Of a DNA stretch of 64,000 bases, positions 55,122 through 64,000 are shown piece by piece; within the stretch, counting starts at the first letter, position 1; every line of letters begins with the position of its first letter. Made by a program: the position numbers and the translations under genes. The notes under the pieces were generated by a model. The model made no database searches. It was not told the origin of the DNA and was given only the letters and a program-made list of their open reading frames with translations. This stretch comes from Pomphorhynchus laevis (lineage: Eukaryota > Acanthocephala > Palaeacanthocephala > Echinorhynchida > Pomphorhynchidae). The DNA is taken from the NCBI GenBank assembly GCA_012934845.2, contig WNNJ02001765.1, positions 124,001 to 188,000 of the forward strand, read 5' to 3'.

Positions 55122-57584
55122 CTACGGCCTCAGGTCCAGCGGGATCTGAGCCCTCCAGCTAATCCAACACGCCGCTCTTCGACTGAACCACCCGGGGTCT
55201 ATCACCCCCCCCCGAAGAATCCAATCTAGGCGGACTATGCGCGGTAATCGCGAGATTAGGAGCTTGAGAAACCTTAGTCTTTGCTCTGGAGGACGTCCTC
55301 TCGAAAAGAAGACTAATCCCGAGATAGCCCAAGTACCCCAGAGGCGCACTTGGGTTTTCCCATTCAACGACAGATGCTGAGCCCGTTTCAGGGCCCACCT
55401 AGCTTTCTTCAGGATACGTTTAAGTCTATCCAGGTCAGCTTTCGCCGACCAGTTCACCGTAACAGTGAACCCCAGGTATTTTACTCGACTTGTGAAGGTA
55501 GGGAGTGGTTGATTAGTCAATATAGAAGATAGAGCTGAGAGTGCTAGTCTCTTTAATTTTTTCTTTGTCGCAGGGGTGCCATGAAAGACAACTACCTGCG
55601 ATTTGGATGAATTTAAAATAAGATTGGATAGGGTCAGCTGGTCTGTTAATCTTAAAAAGAAACGGCTGATGTCCGAAGCGACATCTTTGCACCTGCGTCC
55701 AGAGAACAGGGCCGTGGTATCATCAGCGTATACCACTAGATGTTGATCACGTTTAAAATTCTTGAATAGTACAATGGAGGCAGCAAGAAATAAGATAGGA
55801 GAAAGTGGGGATCCTTGGGGCACACCTGTAATAGGGTAGAACTGACACGCATCAGGGTCGTCTTCATAGTAGAACCTCTTGGTAAACAGTAATATCTCCA
55901 CCCTGTTAACAATTCTCGCAGGCAACCCGAGGGACCTGAGAGAGGAGATAACAAAGGGAATGGAAATGCGGTCAAATGCAGCAGAAAAGTCAAGGAAAAC
56001 AGCCACAGCTAGTTGATGGCTATTATCCCTACAAAACTGATGCACTTCACCTATTGCTGAATGAACCGAGCGTCCCTTGACAAACCCGTGAAAACTCGGT
56101 GGGATCAAATTACGCCTACTTAAATGGTCGCGGATTCTACGCGCAAGCGCTTTTTCGTAGATGGAGATGAGGGAGTTTTGAATCGAAATGGGACGCAGAT
56201 CTTTGGGACATGAAACCGGACTATGCTTTGGTAAGAAAATTCTACGACTAATATTGATGCCGGCTACATCGGATGGTGAGGCTAAAAGCATTGTGACGGC
56301 CACTTCTCTTCTTTGATCGGCTGTCAAAAGCTGACAGACTCGAGAAGATAGTGGAGCGACGGATTTAGAGGTGCCCGGAAGTGGCCCCCAGGAGTTAAGG
56401 ATATCTGTAACAGATAAGTCCCTGCTCCTGAAGTCACCCCAAGGCGGGATTGGTTGGGGAGATTGAGTGGCTCCATAATTATGTAGGGATAGTGACTCCT
56501 TCAAAACATTATCAAGGCCTATACTACCAATCCAACCCAAAGCTCTATCCTTCCAACAGACAAACTTCTCCTTCTTGAATATCTTCCAGAAGGAAGACTG
56601 AGAAGGGTTAAGGTGAGCGATGTTCGCCTTATCCCTGCTCAGCTGGAACCTATATCTAGTGCTCCAGTATTCATTCGAGATGGCCTGCCTGGCGGAAACA
56701 GAGACATTGGGAAGACGTAGCATTTTAGCCAAAACCTTGAGTTTTGTTGGAGTGGGATTGTAAATATGACCTTTATAGGTAGTCGAAAGAAACGCGGTAG
56801 CTTGCGAGGAGAGGAAGGAATTAAATTCGGTCAAATTCTCATTACTAATTCTGGGGAAGAGTTGGATAGCCGCCTGAAAGAAAGCCACTCTGATGGGATC
56901 AAAGTGAAACCTCCTTCTAAGCAACGTATCTTCCTCTATCCGCCAACGAATTAGGTCATGAGAGATGGTCTGTTTTTGGCGCGACTGCTCAGTACAGATG
57001 GGTTTCAACAACCACATCTTATGAAGCAGTAATATGTCGAGGAGAGAATTAGTTGTTGAGCAATGAAAAGTTGGGGACGGTGGTTTGTGAATAAGGTAAT
57101 CGTTCCTGGCTCTGCGGAGTGCTGCATTAATCCAACGACCAGTTCTGTCGTTGAAGTCACCGAGTAACATGTCATAGCCACTACCCAAAATACGGTCCAG
57201 GAGATCACGGTTCTTGTGAATTTCCCCTGGCCTAATATAGATATTGGCTATGCTGATACGTTTACCATTCTTACAAAGTGAAACAGCTAAACAAGACAGG
57301 GCTGGACAAGAATAGTTTAAAAGAAGGGATGATCTTAAGGAGCATTTAACTAGGGTTAAAAGACCTTGAGATGAAGAGGCGTGAGGAGGGGTTATGTACG
57401 GAGTGAAGTGGGTGTAAATATGCTTGGGGATAAATCGAGTAATGTCCTGGGGGATACGGATAGACCGCGTCTCCTGAAGGACTATAACATCCGCATCTCT
57501 ACCAGATAGAAGGCTAAGGGCAGAAGCACCTCCCGAATTCCACTGAAGTATATTCAGTGAAAAAGGCTCTTGACTACTTTGCAT
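55122..57584 (-). CDS. F1-6 ORF2: intact APE endonuclease-reverse transcriptase (820 codons)
   Basis: Enables target-primed reverse transcription of the LINE. The APE domain is at residues 1 to about 220: NILQWN 11-16, QET 37-39, LGDFNDRTGRW 141-151, SLLDILLL near 180-187, then SHDLI at 208-212 in the place of the usual SDH. The linker contains FWKIFKKEKFVCWKDRALGW (332-351). The RT domain is at about 455-700: RPISIQNS 464-471, FLDFSAAFDRI 530-540, GVPQGSPLSP 587-596, YADDTTALF 619-627. The C-terminus has GLVFFSRGRPPEQR and ends PLDLRP. There is no RNase H. The start MQSSQEPFSLNIL is conserved in all copies. Confidence 0.9.
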   Translation of the reverse strand: MQSSQEPFSLNILQWNSGGASALSLLSGRDADVIVLQETRSIRIPQDITRFIPKHIYTHFTPYITPPHASSSQGLLTLVKCSLRSSLLLNYSCPALSCLAVSLCKNGKRISIANIYIRPGEIHKNRDLLDRILGSGYDMLLGDFNDRTGRWINAALRRARNDYLIHKPPSPTFHCSTTNSLLDILLLHKMWLLKPICTEQSRQKQTISHDLIRWRIEEDTLLRRRFHFDPIRVAFFQAAIQLFPRISNENLTEFNSFLSSQATAFLSTTYKGHIYNPTPTKLKVLAKMLRLPNVSVSARQAISNEYWSTRYRFQLSRDKANIAHLNPSQSSFWKIFKKEKFVCWKDRALGWIGSIGLDNVLKESLSLHNYGATQSPQPIPPWGDFRSRDLSVTDILNSWGPLPGTSKSVAPLSSRVCQLLTADQRREVAVTMLLASPSDVAGINISRRIFLPKHSPVSCPKDLRPISIQNSLISIYEKALARRIRDHLSRRNLIPPSFHGFVKGRSVHSAIGEVHQFCRDNSHQLAVAVFLDFSAAFDRISIPFVISSLRSLGLPARIVNRVEILLFTKRFYYEDDPDACQFYPITGVPQGSPLSPILFLAASIVLFKNFKRDQHLVVYADDTTALFSGRRCKDVASDISRFFLRLTDQLTLSNLILNSSKSQVVVFHGTPATKKKLKRLALSALSSILTNQPLPTFTSRVKYLGFTVTVNWSAKADLDRLKRILKKARWALKRAQHLSLNGKTQVRLWGTWAISGLVFFSRGRPPEQRLRFLKLLISRLPRIVRLDWILRGGVIDPGWFSRRAACWISWRAQIPLDLRP

Positions 57585-57624
57585 TGTGTTACGACAGCTG
57601 GAGTGGGATGCCTACCTCCTAGCA

Positions 57625-58210
57625 GAAACTAGGAGAGAGAAAGTTGCCCTTCTCACTCCCAGCCCTACCAGGAGAAGACACTTGCCCACCGGCATTATCT
57701 TCATCTCCCTTTGAGGCCAACAACTCCCAACATATATCATCTTTCTTTGCCAACTTCAAGGAAGCCAACTTTTGTTTAGAAGATGATCTCTTCTTAGAAC
57801 GGGGGCTCTCTTTGAAGAGGTAAGAATCGTCGATGGAGGAGAACGAGACTCCTCGAATTTCGCTATCAGATGGTTCGTTAAGGCTCGAATCTCGTCTTTA
57901 TATATCTGTAGTCTTGCGTCAACAATTTTGAAAATGTCGGTGTCCGACATACCATAACCGTTTGAATTGGATAAGCTGGCAGCGGCAAAGTGGGCCGGTT
58001 TGACCGGTGCCCCACAATGCCTTAATTTGTATTCTTTGAAGATAGGACATCTTCTAGACCAGGCCGGGTGCTGACCACCACAATTGGAACACAGAGGGGG
58101 GAGAGAACATTTCCCCTCATGGACTTCGGAAGAGCTGCAAACCCCACACGTATGGGGCCTAGTACAGTTCGAGGACCAGTGCCCCAAGAGGTGGCACCCA
58201 TTGCAATGGC
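57625..58210 (-). pseudogene. F1-6 ORF1 C-terminal part
   Basis: It begins inside the first knuckle (CNGCHLLGHWSSNC), followed by HTCGVCSSSEVHEGKC and CSNCGGQHPAWSRRC, so all three Cys/His groups are visible. A helical segment (DTDIFKIVDARLQIYKDEIR) and a basic stretch (SKRAPVLRRDHLL) follow. The frame at 57756-58187 ends early through a frameshift. The family tail (GGQVSSPGRAGSEKGNFLS) continues in another frame before ORF2. Confidence 0.75.
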
Positions 58211-58795
58211 AACTATATTAATTTTAGTATGACATTAACTGCTTCAAATAAAGTATATTCTCAATGTCATTGATGATACGGTTTAGTACACTGATTCCAT
58301 TCTCAGTTATTATATTTGTATATGGCGATTAAATATGAGCACCGCGATGTTCATAACGTATCGGAAACACGAAGCTATGAGAAGTTTGAAGAAACAAAAT
58401 CATACGTGCACGCAAGTAGTGGTCACAGCGCAACTGTAAAAAGAATGATCATACGTAGCGAAGCGTTTCGGATGAAAAACTTTGTTCTCTTACCTCAGAA
58501 TTTGAGCAAAGCCTTACCAGTCTGTACACCAATTTTATAAAGAGGGGTTACTCACATCGACAGATTTAAACCCAGTTCAACCACGTACGACAAATCGACA
58601 GACGCACATTACTAGAACATTCTGTTAACAGGGATTCAACCCTAAATGAATTCGACGCCGTATTCTCGTATAACCCGATATTTGACTATCTGCAGAAACT
58701 GTTCGACAAAGCCCTTCAGAACTTGATCCCGAGTTGAAAATGAGATCAAGCGACCACGTGTCCGTTTAAAAAATACGGACAACCTGTTAAGCCTG

Positions 58796-59257
58796 ATGAC
58801 GAAAACTCCCAGGATCGATAACTACACAGAACGTGGAAGTAAGCCTTGTGGAGACAGACGATGTGCAAACTGTTCGGATATGATCAACACGGCTAAATTT
58901 AAAAGCATGGTGACGGGTTTAACATATAAAATCCACAGGCAGTATACATGTAAATCAGACTGCGTCATCTACGACCATTTTTGCCTAGACTGCCCAGCCC
59001 AGTATATTGGTCAGACTAGCACGAAATACAGCGTAAGGGCCAACAACCGCCGTAAGGATATACGCACCAAACGTTCGAGAGCAGACGGCGCTGTGGCTCA
59101 TTTGGTCGAGAATCCAGATCATCGAATGTCTACGATTATTATCGATGGTCTAATAAAAGTAAATTTCAAACGCAAGCGTCGGGAAAAATACTGGATCGGT
59201 CGGTTGATGACTGATAAGTCATTAAATACTAATGACCACCCTTTCAAAGAACTATAA
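58796..59257 (+). pseudogene. PLE-2 GIY-YIG endonuclease domain
   Basis: Open frame of 153 codons: PCGDRRCANC (Cys pair typical before the Penelope nuclease), YTCKSDCVIYDHFCLDCPAQ, then YIGQTSTKYSVRANNRRKDI, DGAVAHLVENPDH and REKYWIGRLM. IYDHFC...QYIGQT is the GIY-YIG equivalent. The domain itself shows no break, but the RT it should be fused to is absent, so I mark it as a remnant. Confidence 0.82.
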
Positions 59258-59373
59258 AAGTATGGTGATCGAATAAAAATCTAAATTCTTCCGGAGCCAG
59301 AAGGGTCACACGTCAGCTTTTTAAAATATATAGTTTCTGTAAACTTGCAAATTTTGTAACTTGTACTGTAGCA

Positions 59374-59404
59374 CTGAAGAAGGATCTATCGAAAGGTCCG
59401 AAAC
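59374..59404 (+). ncRNA. Hammerhead-like ribozyme core at the PLE-2 end
   Basis: CTGAAGA (59374-59380), then GGATC (59382-59386) and GGTCC (59395-59399) able to pair as a 5-bp stem II (one G-U) around an 8-nt loop, then GAAAC (59400-59404). CUGANGA and GAAA are the invariant hammerhead core. Penelope-like elements are known to carry such ribozymes. Stems I and III and the cleavage site are not resolved, so activity is unproven. Confidence 0.5.
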
Positions 59405-59460
59405 GTTTGCCAAAATAAAACTTGCTTTTAGTTCTGAGTCCAAAAATTACTTGTATCATA

Positions 59461-60417
59461 TAATCTAACCAAATTCGTATTTTTCTGTATATTAAGTCAT
59501 CCAGAGATCAAACGGATGTTATGTTCATCATGCGAAACAAGCCTAATTCCGTATATAAGTGCAGACATATCCTTGGACGGTTCGTTATTTAGGAATTAAT
59601 TATTTTTCAATTACTACGATTAACAAATTAATCAATTTATTAATCAATAAATTAATAATCAATTAATAAATTGATTAATTAATCAATTTATCAATTAATT
59701 TTAATTAATTAAACTGTTTAATAATATATTAAACAGTTTGCATAAATGAACAGTAACTTTTGATAAATGAACTGTTCAAGTCTTCTATTTCAAATGCACC
59801 TACACATGTGCACACTTAAAGTTGTGTAATTATTACTTCTGTTCTGATATCGTCATTCTAGTATGGGTTTTCACATTGCAATAGATTTTTGCTAAATCAT
59901 TTCTTATAACATTAAATTTGAGATATACCAATGTTTAAACATTTAATTTTAAGTAAATAAACTGTTTTTAAATAAAAATTAGTCAAATATCTGATATATA
60001 TCCACATTAAAGCAAAATCAAGCAAACGTTTGCGTAAGCAGTGGTCGCACGGGACAGCACGTGTGTTATCGCTCCTTACTCCATCAGATTACTAAGTTTG
60101 CTGAGCAAGCATATACCAGATGTAAGGCTGATAACCGGTGGAAGAGCGTGTACTGAGCGAATTCTATTTAGAGGTTTACTGGGGATCATGTAATGTCGAA
60201 GTTGTGCAGCTAAAGAGCCACACTGATGGGATCACCCTGTAGTGATGAGTAGACAAAGGTCGAAACGATCAATTAGGAGCTAGGTTTCTGTGGTAGGCGC
60301 ATTCCGGGTTAAGCTTCCCGACGAATGTTGTAAAATAGCATGTAGGCTTAAACTTTTCTGTTGGTAGGTAAAGTTAATTATTTAAGATTTATAACGTCGT
60401 ATTTTAGATTGATTAAG
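59461..60417. other. Noncoding spacer, with a 13-bp palindrome
   Basis: 59580-59760 is a run of TTAATCAATTTATTAAT-type sequence ending in the inverted repeat AAACTGTTTAATA / TATTAAACAGTTT (59714-59742). 60241-60270 reads TGATGAG, a short stem-loop, CGAAACGATC, another degenerate hammerhead-like pattern. No coding sequence is recognised. Confidence 0.5.
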
Positions 60418-60420
60418 CGT

Positions 60421-61056
60421 CACCGTTGTCTACTCAGCACATCTGCAGGACCGTTGTGTTCTCAGTACATCCTTGCACTACTATTATACATACCGTATCC
60501 ATTAAGGATCCAACGAGTGCAGCGACAATTCAGCAACAACCTCTGCCTAGTGTTTAAGGATGGTCCGCACAGCAATTCGATATGGTAAAGAGCTTAAGCC
60601 TCAGACAATTAAGCAAATGTCGGAAACGCCTTTATTCAAATGTCACACAGGGAATTGAAACGACCAGTGAGTACCTCATTCTACTGATGAGTGTTGCCGG
60701 GTACACCATCATTTCGATGCTGAAGTGTTCGTCTAGAAGTGATATGATGCCTGAAGGTTGTGAATCGAAATCCAGTCTACTAAGCAACACAACTTTCTAT
60801 TAATGTCGTATTTCGTAAGAAATCCTTCACCGTTGTCAACTCTGCACATTTTTGCACTATTATTATTAATGCCGTATCCATTAAGGATCCATCAAGTGCA
60901 GGGACAATCCAGCAACGATCTCTGCGTAGTGTTTAAGGATGGTCCGCACACTGCAATTCGATCTGGTTAAGAGCGTAAGCCTCAGACAATTATGCAAAGT
61001 GTCGGAAACGCCTTCATTCACAATGTCACACAGGCAACCGAAATGACCAGTGGGTC
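60421..61056 (+). repeat. Two direct repeats of about 230-245 bp
   Basis: 60421-60665 and 60828-61056 are homologous with scattered changes and small gaps. They share long blocks such as TATCCATTAAGGATCCA, GTGTTTAAGGATGGTCCG, AAGCCTCAGACAATTA and GTCGGAAACGCCTT. About 160 bp of different sequence separates them. No coding is recognised. They could be terminal repeats of a non-autonomous or decayed element. Confidence 0.8.
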
Positions 61057-61118
61057 ATTTCGGTTGATCAGTGGGTCATTTTGTATACCCAGATTGACAA
61101 ATGCAGTCTATTGTCTTT

Positions 61119-61870
61119 GACGTTTCGCTCTAGAGGGCTTTTTCAATATAAAACATAGGCACAATTACAATAGTAAATAAATTAGCACAAAATAAATACT
61201 AATTTAATAGAAATCGCAGAAGCCGCTTGTATACTTGAAGATGATTGTGTTGAAGGTCATGTTATGCACGTCTAGTAGAAGGGCATATTATCATTGCATC
61301 CATATGAACTTTCGCCGTGCGACATTCCGATTATCTGGTGTTCTCAAAATAACCGCCTCTTCTCATCCATAATATTGCTTTTATATATTCGATATATCAT
61401 ACAGTCTGAATCTCCATGTTCTAATGAGTGGATTGCTGCACCGTCAGAAGCTTTATTTTTACCAATTTGTGATCTTCAGGCATTCAATCTTCTTGATAAT
61501 AATTGAGTTGTTTGGCCAACATATTGGCTTTTACATCCGTTTAATGAGCATGTTCAAACATATATGTAGTTCATGCTTTTACAATTGTTAACACCAATTG
61601 TATTCTAGTCTTTACTCCATTTCTTATGGATACAATTAATTTTGATTTCGTCATTGTTTTGCACGTAAGGCATCTTTTATCACCGCACTGTGGGCTGGAA
61701 GCTTCATTGTTCCTTTCACTGCGTTGAACGCTTGACGAAGTAAGCATTCTGGATATTTTCTTGGGCATCTTAAATATAACGCTAACTTTAGAATTGTTAT
61801 TATTAACTTTAGCTTATTATTGCTGAATGTCAGCAATCCCCTCATTATACCATGGAGATTCATACTGTAT
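61119..61870 (-). mobile_element. PLE-4: Penelope-like endonuclease fragment
   Basis: The minus strand reads MPKKISRMLTSS and PQCGDKRCLTC (61571-61768), then CKSQYVGQTTQL (61505-61540), the pre-nuclease Cys pair and GIY-YIG core of a Penelope-like element. Its downstream end at 61119-61147 has a degenerate hammerhead-like core (stem GCCCTCTAGAGC, then GAAACGTC). A 67-bp inverted repeat flanks the nuclease part. It is broken and lacks the RT. Confidence 0.7.
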
Positions 61871-61907
61871 GAGATATCGAATATATAAAAGCAATATTAT
61901 GGATGAG
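61362..61907. repeat. 67-bp inverted repeats around the PLE-4 nuclease
   Basis: 61362-61428 and 61841-61907 are reverse complements with about five mismatches. The shared core contains TATTGCTTTTATATATTCGA. They enclose 412 bp. Penelope-like elements often carry inverted or tandem terminal repeats; whether these are such repeats is inferred. Confidence 0.75.
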
Positions 61908-61984
61908 ATATTATGCACAACTTGTGTACAAATCATGACTACCAAACCTTTAACAGTCAATTAACTAATTTAGAGTATATAATT

Positions 61985-62230
61985 AATAGCGAAAACAACT
62001 GTGGAACTAAAAATGTTGTTTTCTTTGACAAAATGCCATGAATGTCAAACTAAATATGTAGAAGAAACCGGCCGCTCAATTAGTTTACGTCTTAATAATC
62101 GACGCGTAGATATAAAATCAAGGCTTTAAAATAAAATAAGCACAAATAACGATACAGCTGTAAGTTACATTGTAGACGAACATAATGGGACAAAATGAAG
62201 TACACCTAAAAAATTTGAGATATTAATAAT
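61985..62230 (+). mobile_element. PLE-5: small Penelope-like GIY-YIG fragment
   Basis: Reads KCHECQTKYVEETGRSISLR, then LNNRRVDIKSRL and a further AVSYIVDEHNG block (62150-62190). It is an endonuclease fragment in plus orientation, adjacent to the start of F1-8. No RT. Broken. Confidence 0.6.
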
Positions 62231-62291
62231 ATACAAAACTATAAACAGCATTAAATGGCCCTATACAATAATTGATACAAGTAATGGTCAA

Positions 62292-63394
62292 ATGCACATG
62301 AGCAAATTGTGTGTTATCGGAGGATCAAAAGATTCTACAATTGCAACAGAAATCGGAGAATATCGTGTAAACTCAAACAAAATGCAGGAAACCTCGTTCA
62401 CAATATCAAACAATGTGAGTGGTTTATTACCATTTACTGTTAAAGAGGTAATCGGGGAACTGTCCCCAATACCCTAATTAAAAAATCTGGCGGTTATTAA
62501 GCTATCAGCGCCAATAGAGCGCCATAAGCTATTTAACATATTCCTTAGAAAGTTTACTGAAAAATAATAATAGAGTTCAATTCCACTCAGTACGCTACTT
62601 TGAAGCTGAAATCAAGATCTCCTTCGTTTCCTGGGACCTTGCGAAGGAGTATGAAACTTTTTTCCACGACGAATTAATGGATTTTGATACAATACAATTT
62701 AAACCTATTCAAGTTTCCATCAAAATTTCGAATCTTCCTCCCGTTGGGACATAAACTTATGTTTAAACTCATAAGCACCGACGAGCTAACTTACCTGCAC
62801 GGCGATGCTTGCCACAAATGGGGCCACTGGGGCTATGGATGTGTTAAGGAGAAGTCTTGTGGGATATGCGGCTTAACGAATTACCCGCAAGTTGAAGGGA
62901 AGTGCTCCTCCCAGCCCAAGTGTTCAAATTGTTAAGGAGTCCACCTGGCGTGGTCCACGAAGTGTGCGAACTTCAAACTGTATTGTTCCCGTCACTGCTC
63001 ATCCCACCTCAAAAAAGATGACCCCGTGACTTTTGGTGCAGTTGCGGATAGAATGACTGACAATGACATCATCAGGTTAGTCGACTCCACAAGACAAGCA
63101 ATCTTCAAGCAATTGGAGACTAATTTAATACTAATTTAATACTTGATTCAGAAACAGCTCGCCTTATTTTTACCGCTCCAATAATCGTCGACCCTCCTGT
63201 TCTGAAGGAATCAAATAAAAGAGCAGCATCCTCACACAGAGTTCCTCCTGTGACGAGCGGGAAAATGTTAAAATCTAAGGCTGAAGATGCTGCCGTTGCA
63301 CTAATGGGAAATGAAGATAATGCCCGTGGGCAAGTGTCTTCCCTAGTATGGGCTTGTGGTGGAAATGGCGAGCTTTCCGCCCCTAGCTCCGTCT
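62292..63394 (+). pseudogene. F1-8 ORF1 (CCHC protein), broken
   Basis: Starts MHMSKLCVIGGSKDS and reads to a stop near 62477 (GELSPIP-stop). The core and knuckles continue in other frames: ISTDELTYLHGDACHKWGHW at 62775-62830, then KEKSCGICGLTNYPQVEGKC and QPKCSNC up to a stop near 62935. The basic linker and tail end PSSV-TAG near 63394. A short tandem duplication (ACTAATTTAAT twice) lies at 63119-63140. Confidence 0.73.
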
Positions 63395-63429
63395 AGGTCG
63401 AGCCAATCCCACCCAGCTAATCTAATGCA

Positions 63430-64000
63430 ATGCAGAGTACTCGTGAGCCTTTTTCACTGAATATCCTTCAGTGGAATTCGGGAGGTGCTTCTGCCCTTAG
63501 ACTTCGATCTGGTAGAGATGCAGATGTCATAGTCCTTCAAGAAACGCGGCCTATTCGTATCCCCCAGGACATTACTCGATTTATTCCAAAGCATATATGT
63601 TCCTACTATACTCCGTACATAACCCCTCCTCACTCCTCTTTATCGCAATGACTCTTGACTTTAGTTAAGTGCTCATTAAGGTCCTCCTATTGAACAATTC
63701 CTGTCCAGCAATGTCTTGTTTAGTAGTTTTACTATGTAAGAACGGTAAACGCCTTAGTCTAGACAATGTCTACATCTGTCCTGGGGAGATACACAAGAAC
63801 CGTGTCACCCTGGATAGTATTATCGACAGCGGCTACGACATGATACTTGGGGATTTCAACGACAGAACTGGTCGTTGGATCAATGCAACACTTCGCAGAG
63901 CTAGGAACGGTTATTTTATTCACAAACCACCTTTCCCTACCTTTCATTGCATATCAACAAATTCAATCCTCGACATTTTACTGCTTCACTCGAGGTGGTT
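63430..64000 (+). pseudogene. F1-8 ORF2 5' part, broken
   Basis: MQSTREPFSLNILQWNSGG at the start, open to 63650 (APE N-terminus with VIVLQETRPIRIP). After a stop, the frame resumes with NGKRLSLDNVYI, LGDFNDRTGRW (63848-63880) and SILDILLL at the window edge. The SHD region and the RT lie outside the window. Confidence 0.8.

Larger units (their letters stand above)
55001..58210 (-). mobile_element. F1-6: young 5'-truncated F1 LINE inside PLE-1
   Basis: Bounded by an 11-bp target-site duplication AACTATATTAA (54990-55000 and 58211-58221). The 3' end reads TTTAAGAAAATC, then CTTATCTTATC as tail. It is truncated in ORF1 at the first zinc knuckle. ORF2 is intact. This is the cleanest F1 insertion in the window and fixes the true 3' end of the family. 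Confidence 0.92.
53835..58330 (-). mobile_element. PLE-1: Penelope-like element, interrupted by F1-6
   Basis: Minus-strand Penelope-like element: the RT start at 58222-58330 (PYTNI block), the RT palm at 54720-55000 (KQVIRTAMGKPMAPSYV, GYIDGIFMIW), the thumb/linker at 54312-54711 and a GIY-YIG endonuclease at 53835-54290. RT sequence resumes exactly on both sides of the F1-6 insertion. It is broken in several places and 5'-incomplete. Confidence 0.8.
58340..59460 (+). mobile_element. PLE-2: Penelope-like element 3' half, with hammerhead-like end
   Basis: Plus-strand Penelope-like fragment. A post-RT region (TKSYVHASSGHSATVKRMII, RGYSHRQI; 58400-58570) is followed by a linker, a GIY-YIG domain (58796-59257) and a 3' part containing a hammerhead-like core at 59374-59404. 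The upstream RT is missing. It lies back to back with PLE-1. Confidence 0.78.
62260..64000 (+). mobile_element. F1-8: F1 LINE, cut by the window end
   Basis: Starts near 62260 after PLE-5. ORF1 begins at 62292 and ORF2 at 63430, with normal family spacing. The 3' part lies outside the window. Several breaks are present in both ORFs. Confidence 0.83.

Overview
This window looks like metazoan nuclear DNA, most likely from an invertebrate and plausibly an arthropod. It is AT-rich, has no operon structure, and is packed with animal retroelements: APE-type LINEs of at least four groups, Penelope-like elements with GIY-YIG endonucleases, and one Ty3/Gypsy fossil. The only confident host gene is a single-exon basic helix-loop-helix (bHLH) transcription factor on the minus strand at 29641-30564. 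It resembles the achaete-scute ASCL3/4/5 branch. A 62-codon reading frame at 51447-51635 is a possible small membrane protein.

Layout. 1-13553: four copies, mostly head to tail, of one LINE family (called F1 here; Jockey/I-like, CCHC ORF1, APE-RT ORF2 without RNase H). 13554-15633: an RTE-clade fragment joined through a (TA)n tract to an inverted F1 fragment. 16960-26180: an L2/CR1-like 3' fragment (L2-D), then a diverged F1 relative (F3, minus strand) whose RT domain is split by a 4.5-kb L2-like element (L2-A) with a 20-bp minisatellite at its 5' end. 26190-29640: a worn F1 copy (F1-5) ending at the bHLH stop codon. 31683-33410: a 5'-truncated L2 copy (L2-B) and a 19-bp AT-rich array. 34120-37405: an unassigned reverse transcriptase, a Penelope-like fragment and a LINE fragment with fold-back duplications. 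37500-44520: an old Ty3/Gypsy fossil holding a young L2 insertion (L2-E) with a complete 965-codon ORF2. 44770-50941: a LINE fragment, a 160-bp-arm palindrome, a third L2 subfamily copy (L2-C) and a fold-back element with 344-bp arms. 51000-53416: a hairpin, the small ORF, a Gypsy gag scrap and a 16-bp minisatellite. 53835-62230: four Penelope-like fragments, one interrupted by an F1 insertion (F1-6) with an intact 820-codon ORF2 and an 11-bp target-site duplication. 62260-64000: the start of another F1 copy.

How it works together. There is no pathway here; the region is a record of repeated retrotransposition. Two ORF2 proteins (F1-6 and L2-E) are uninterrupted, so both lineages may have been active recently. 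Three signals stand out. The L2-like subfamilies share a structured 3' end, with a compensatory base-pair change between two near-identical copies. The APE domain of F1 and its relative F3 carries a His-Asp pair where SDH is expected. Hammerhead-like cores recur at Penelope ends. Clade names are my reading of motifs, not database results.
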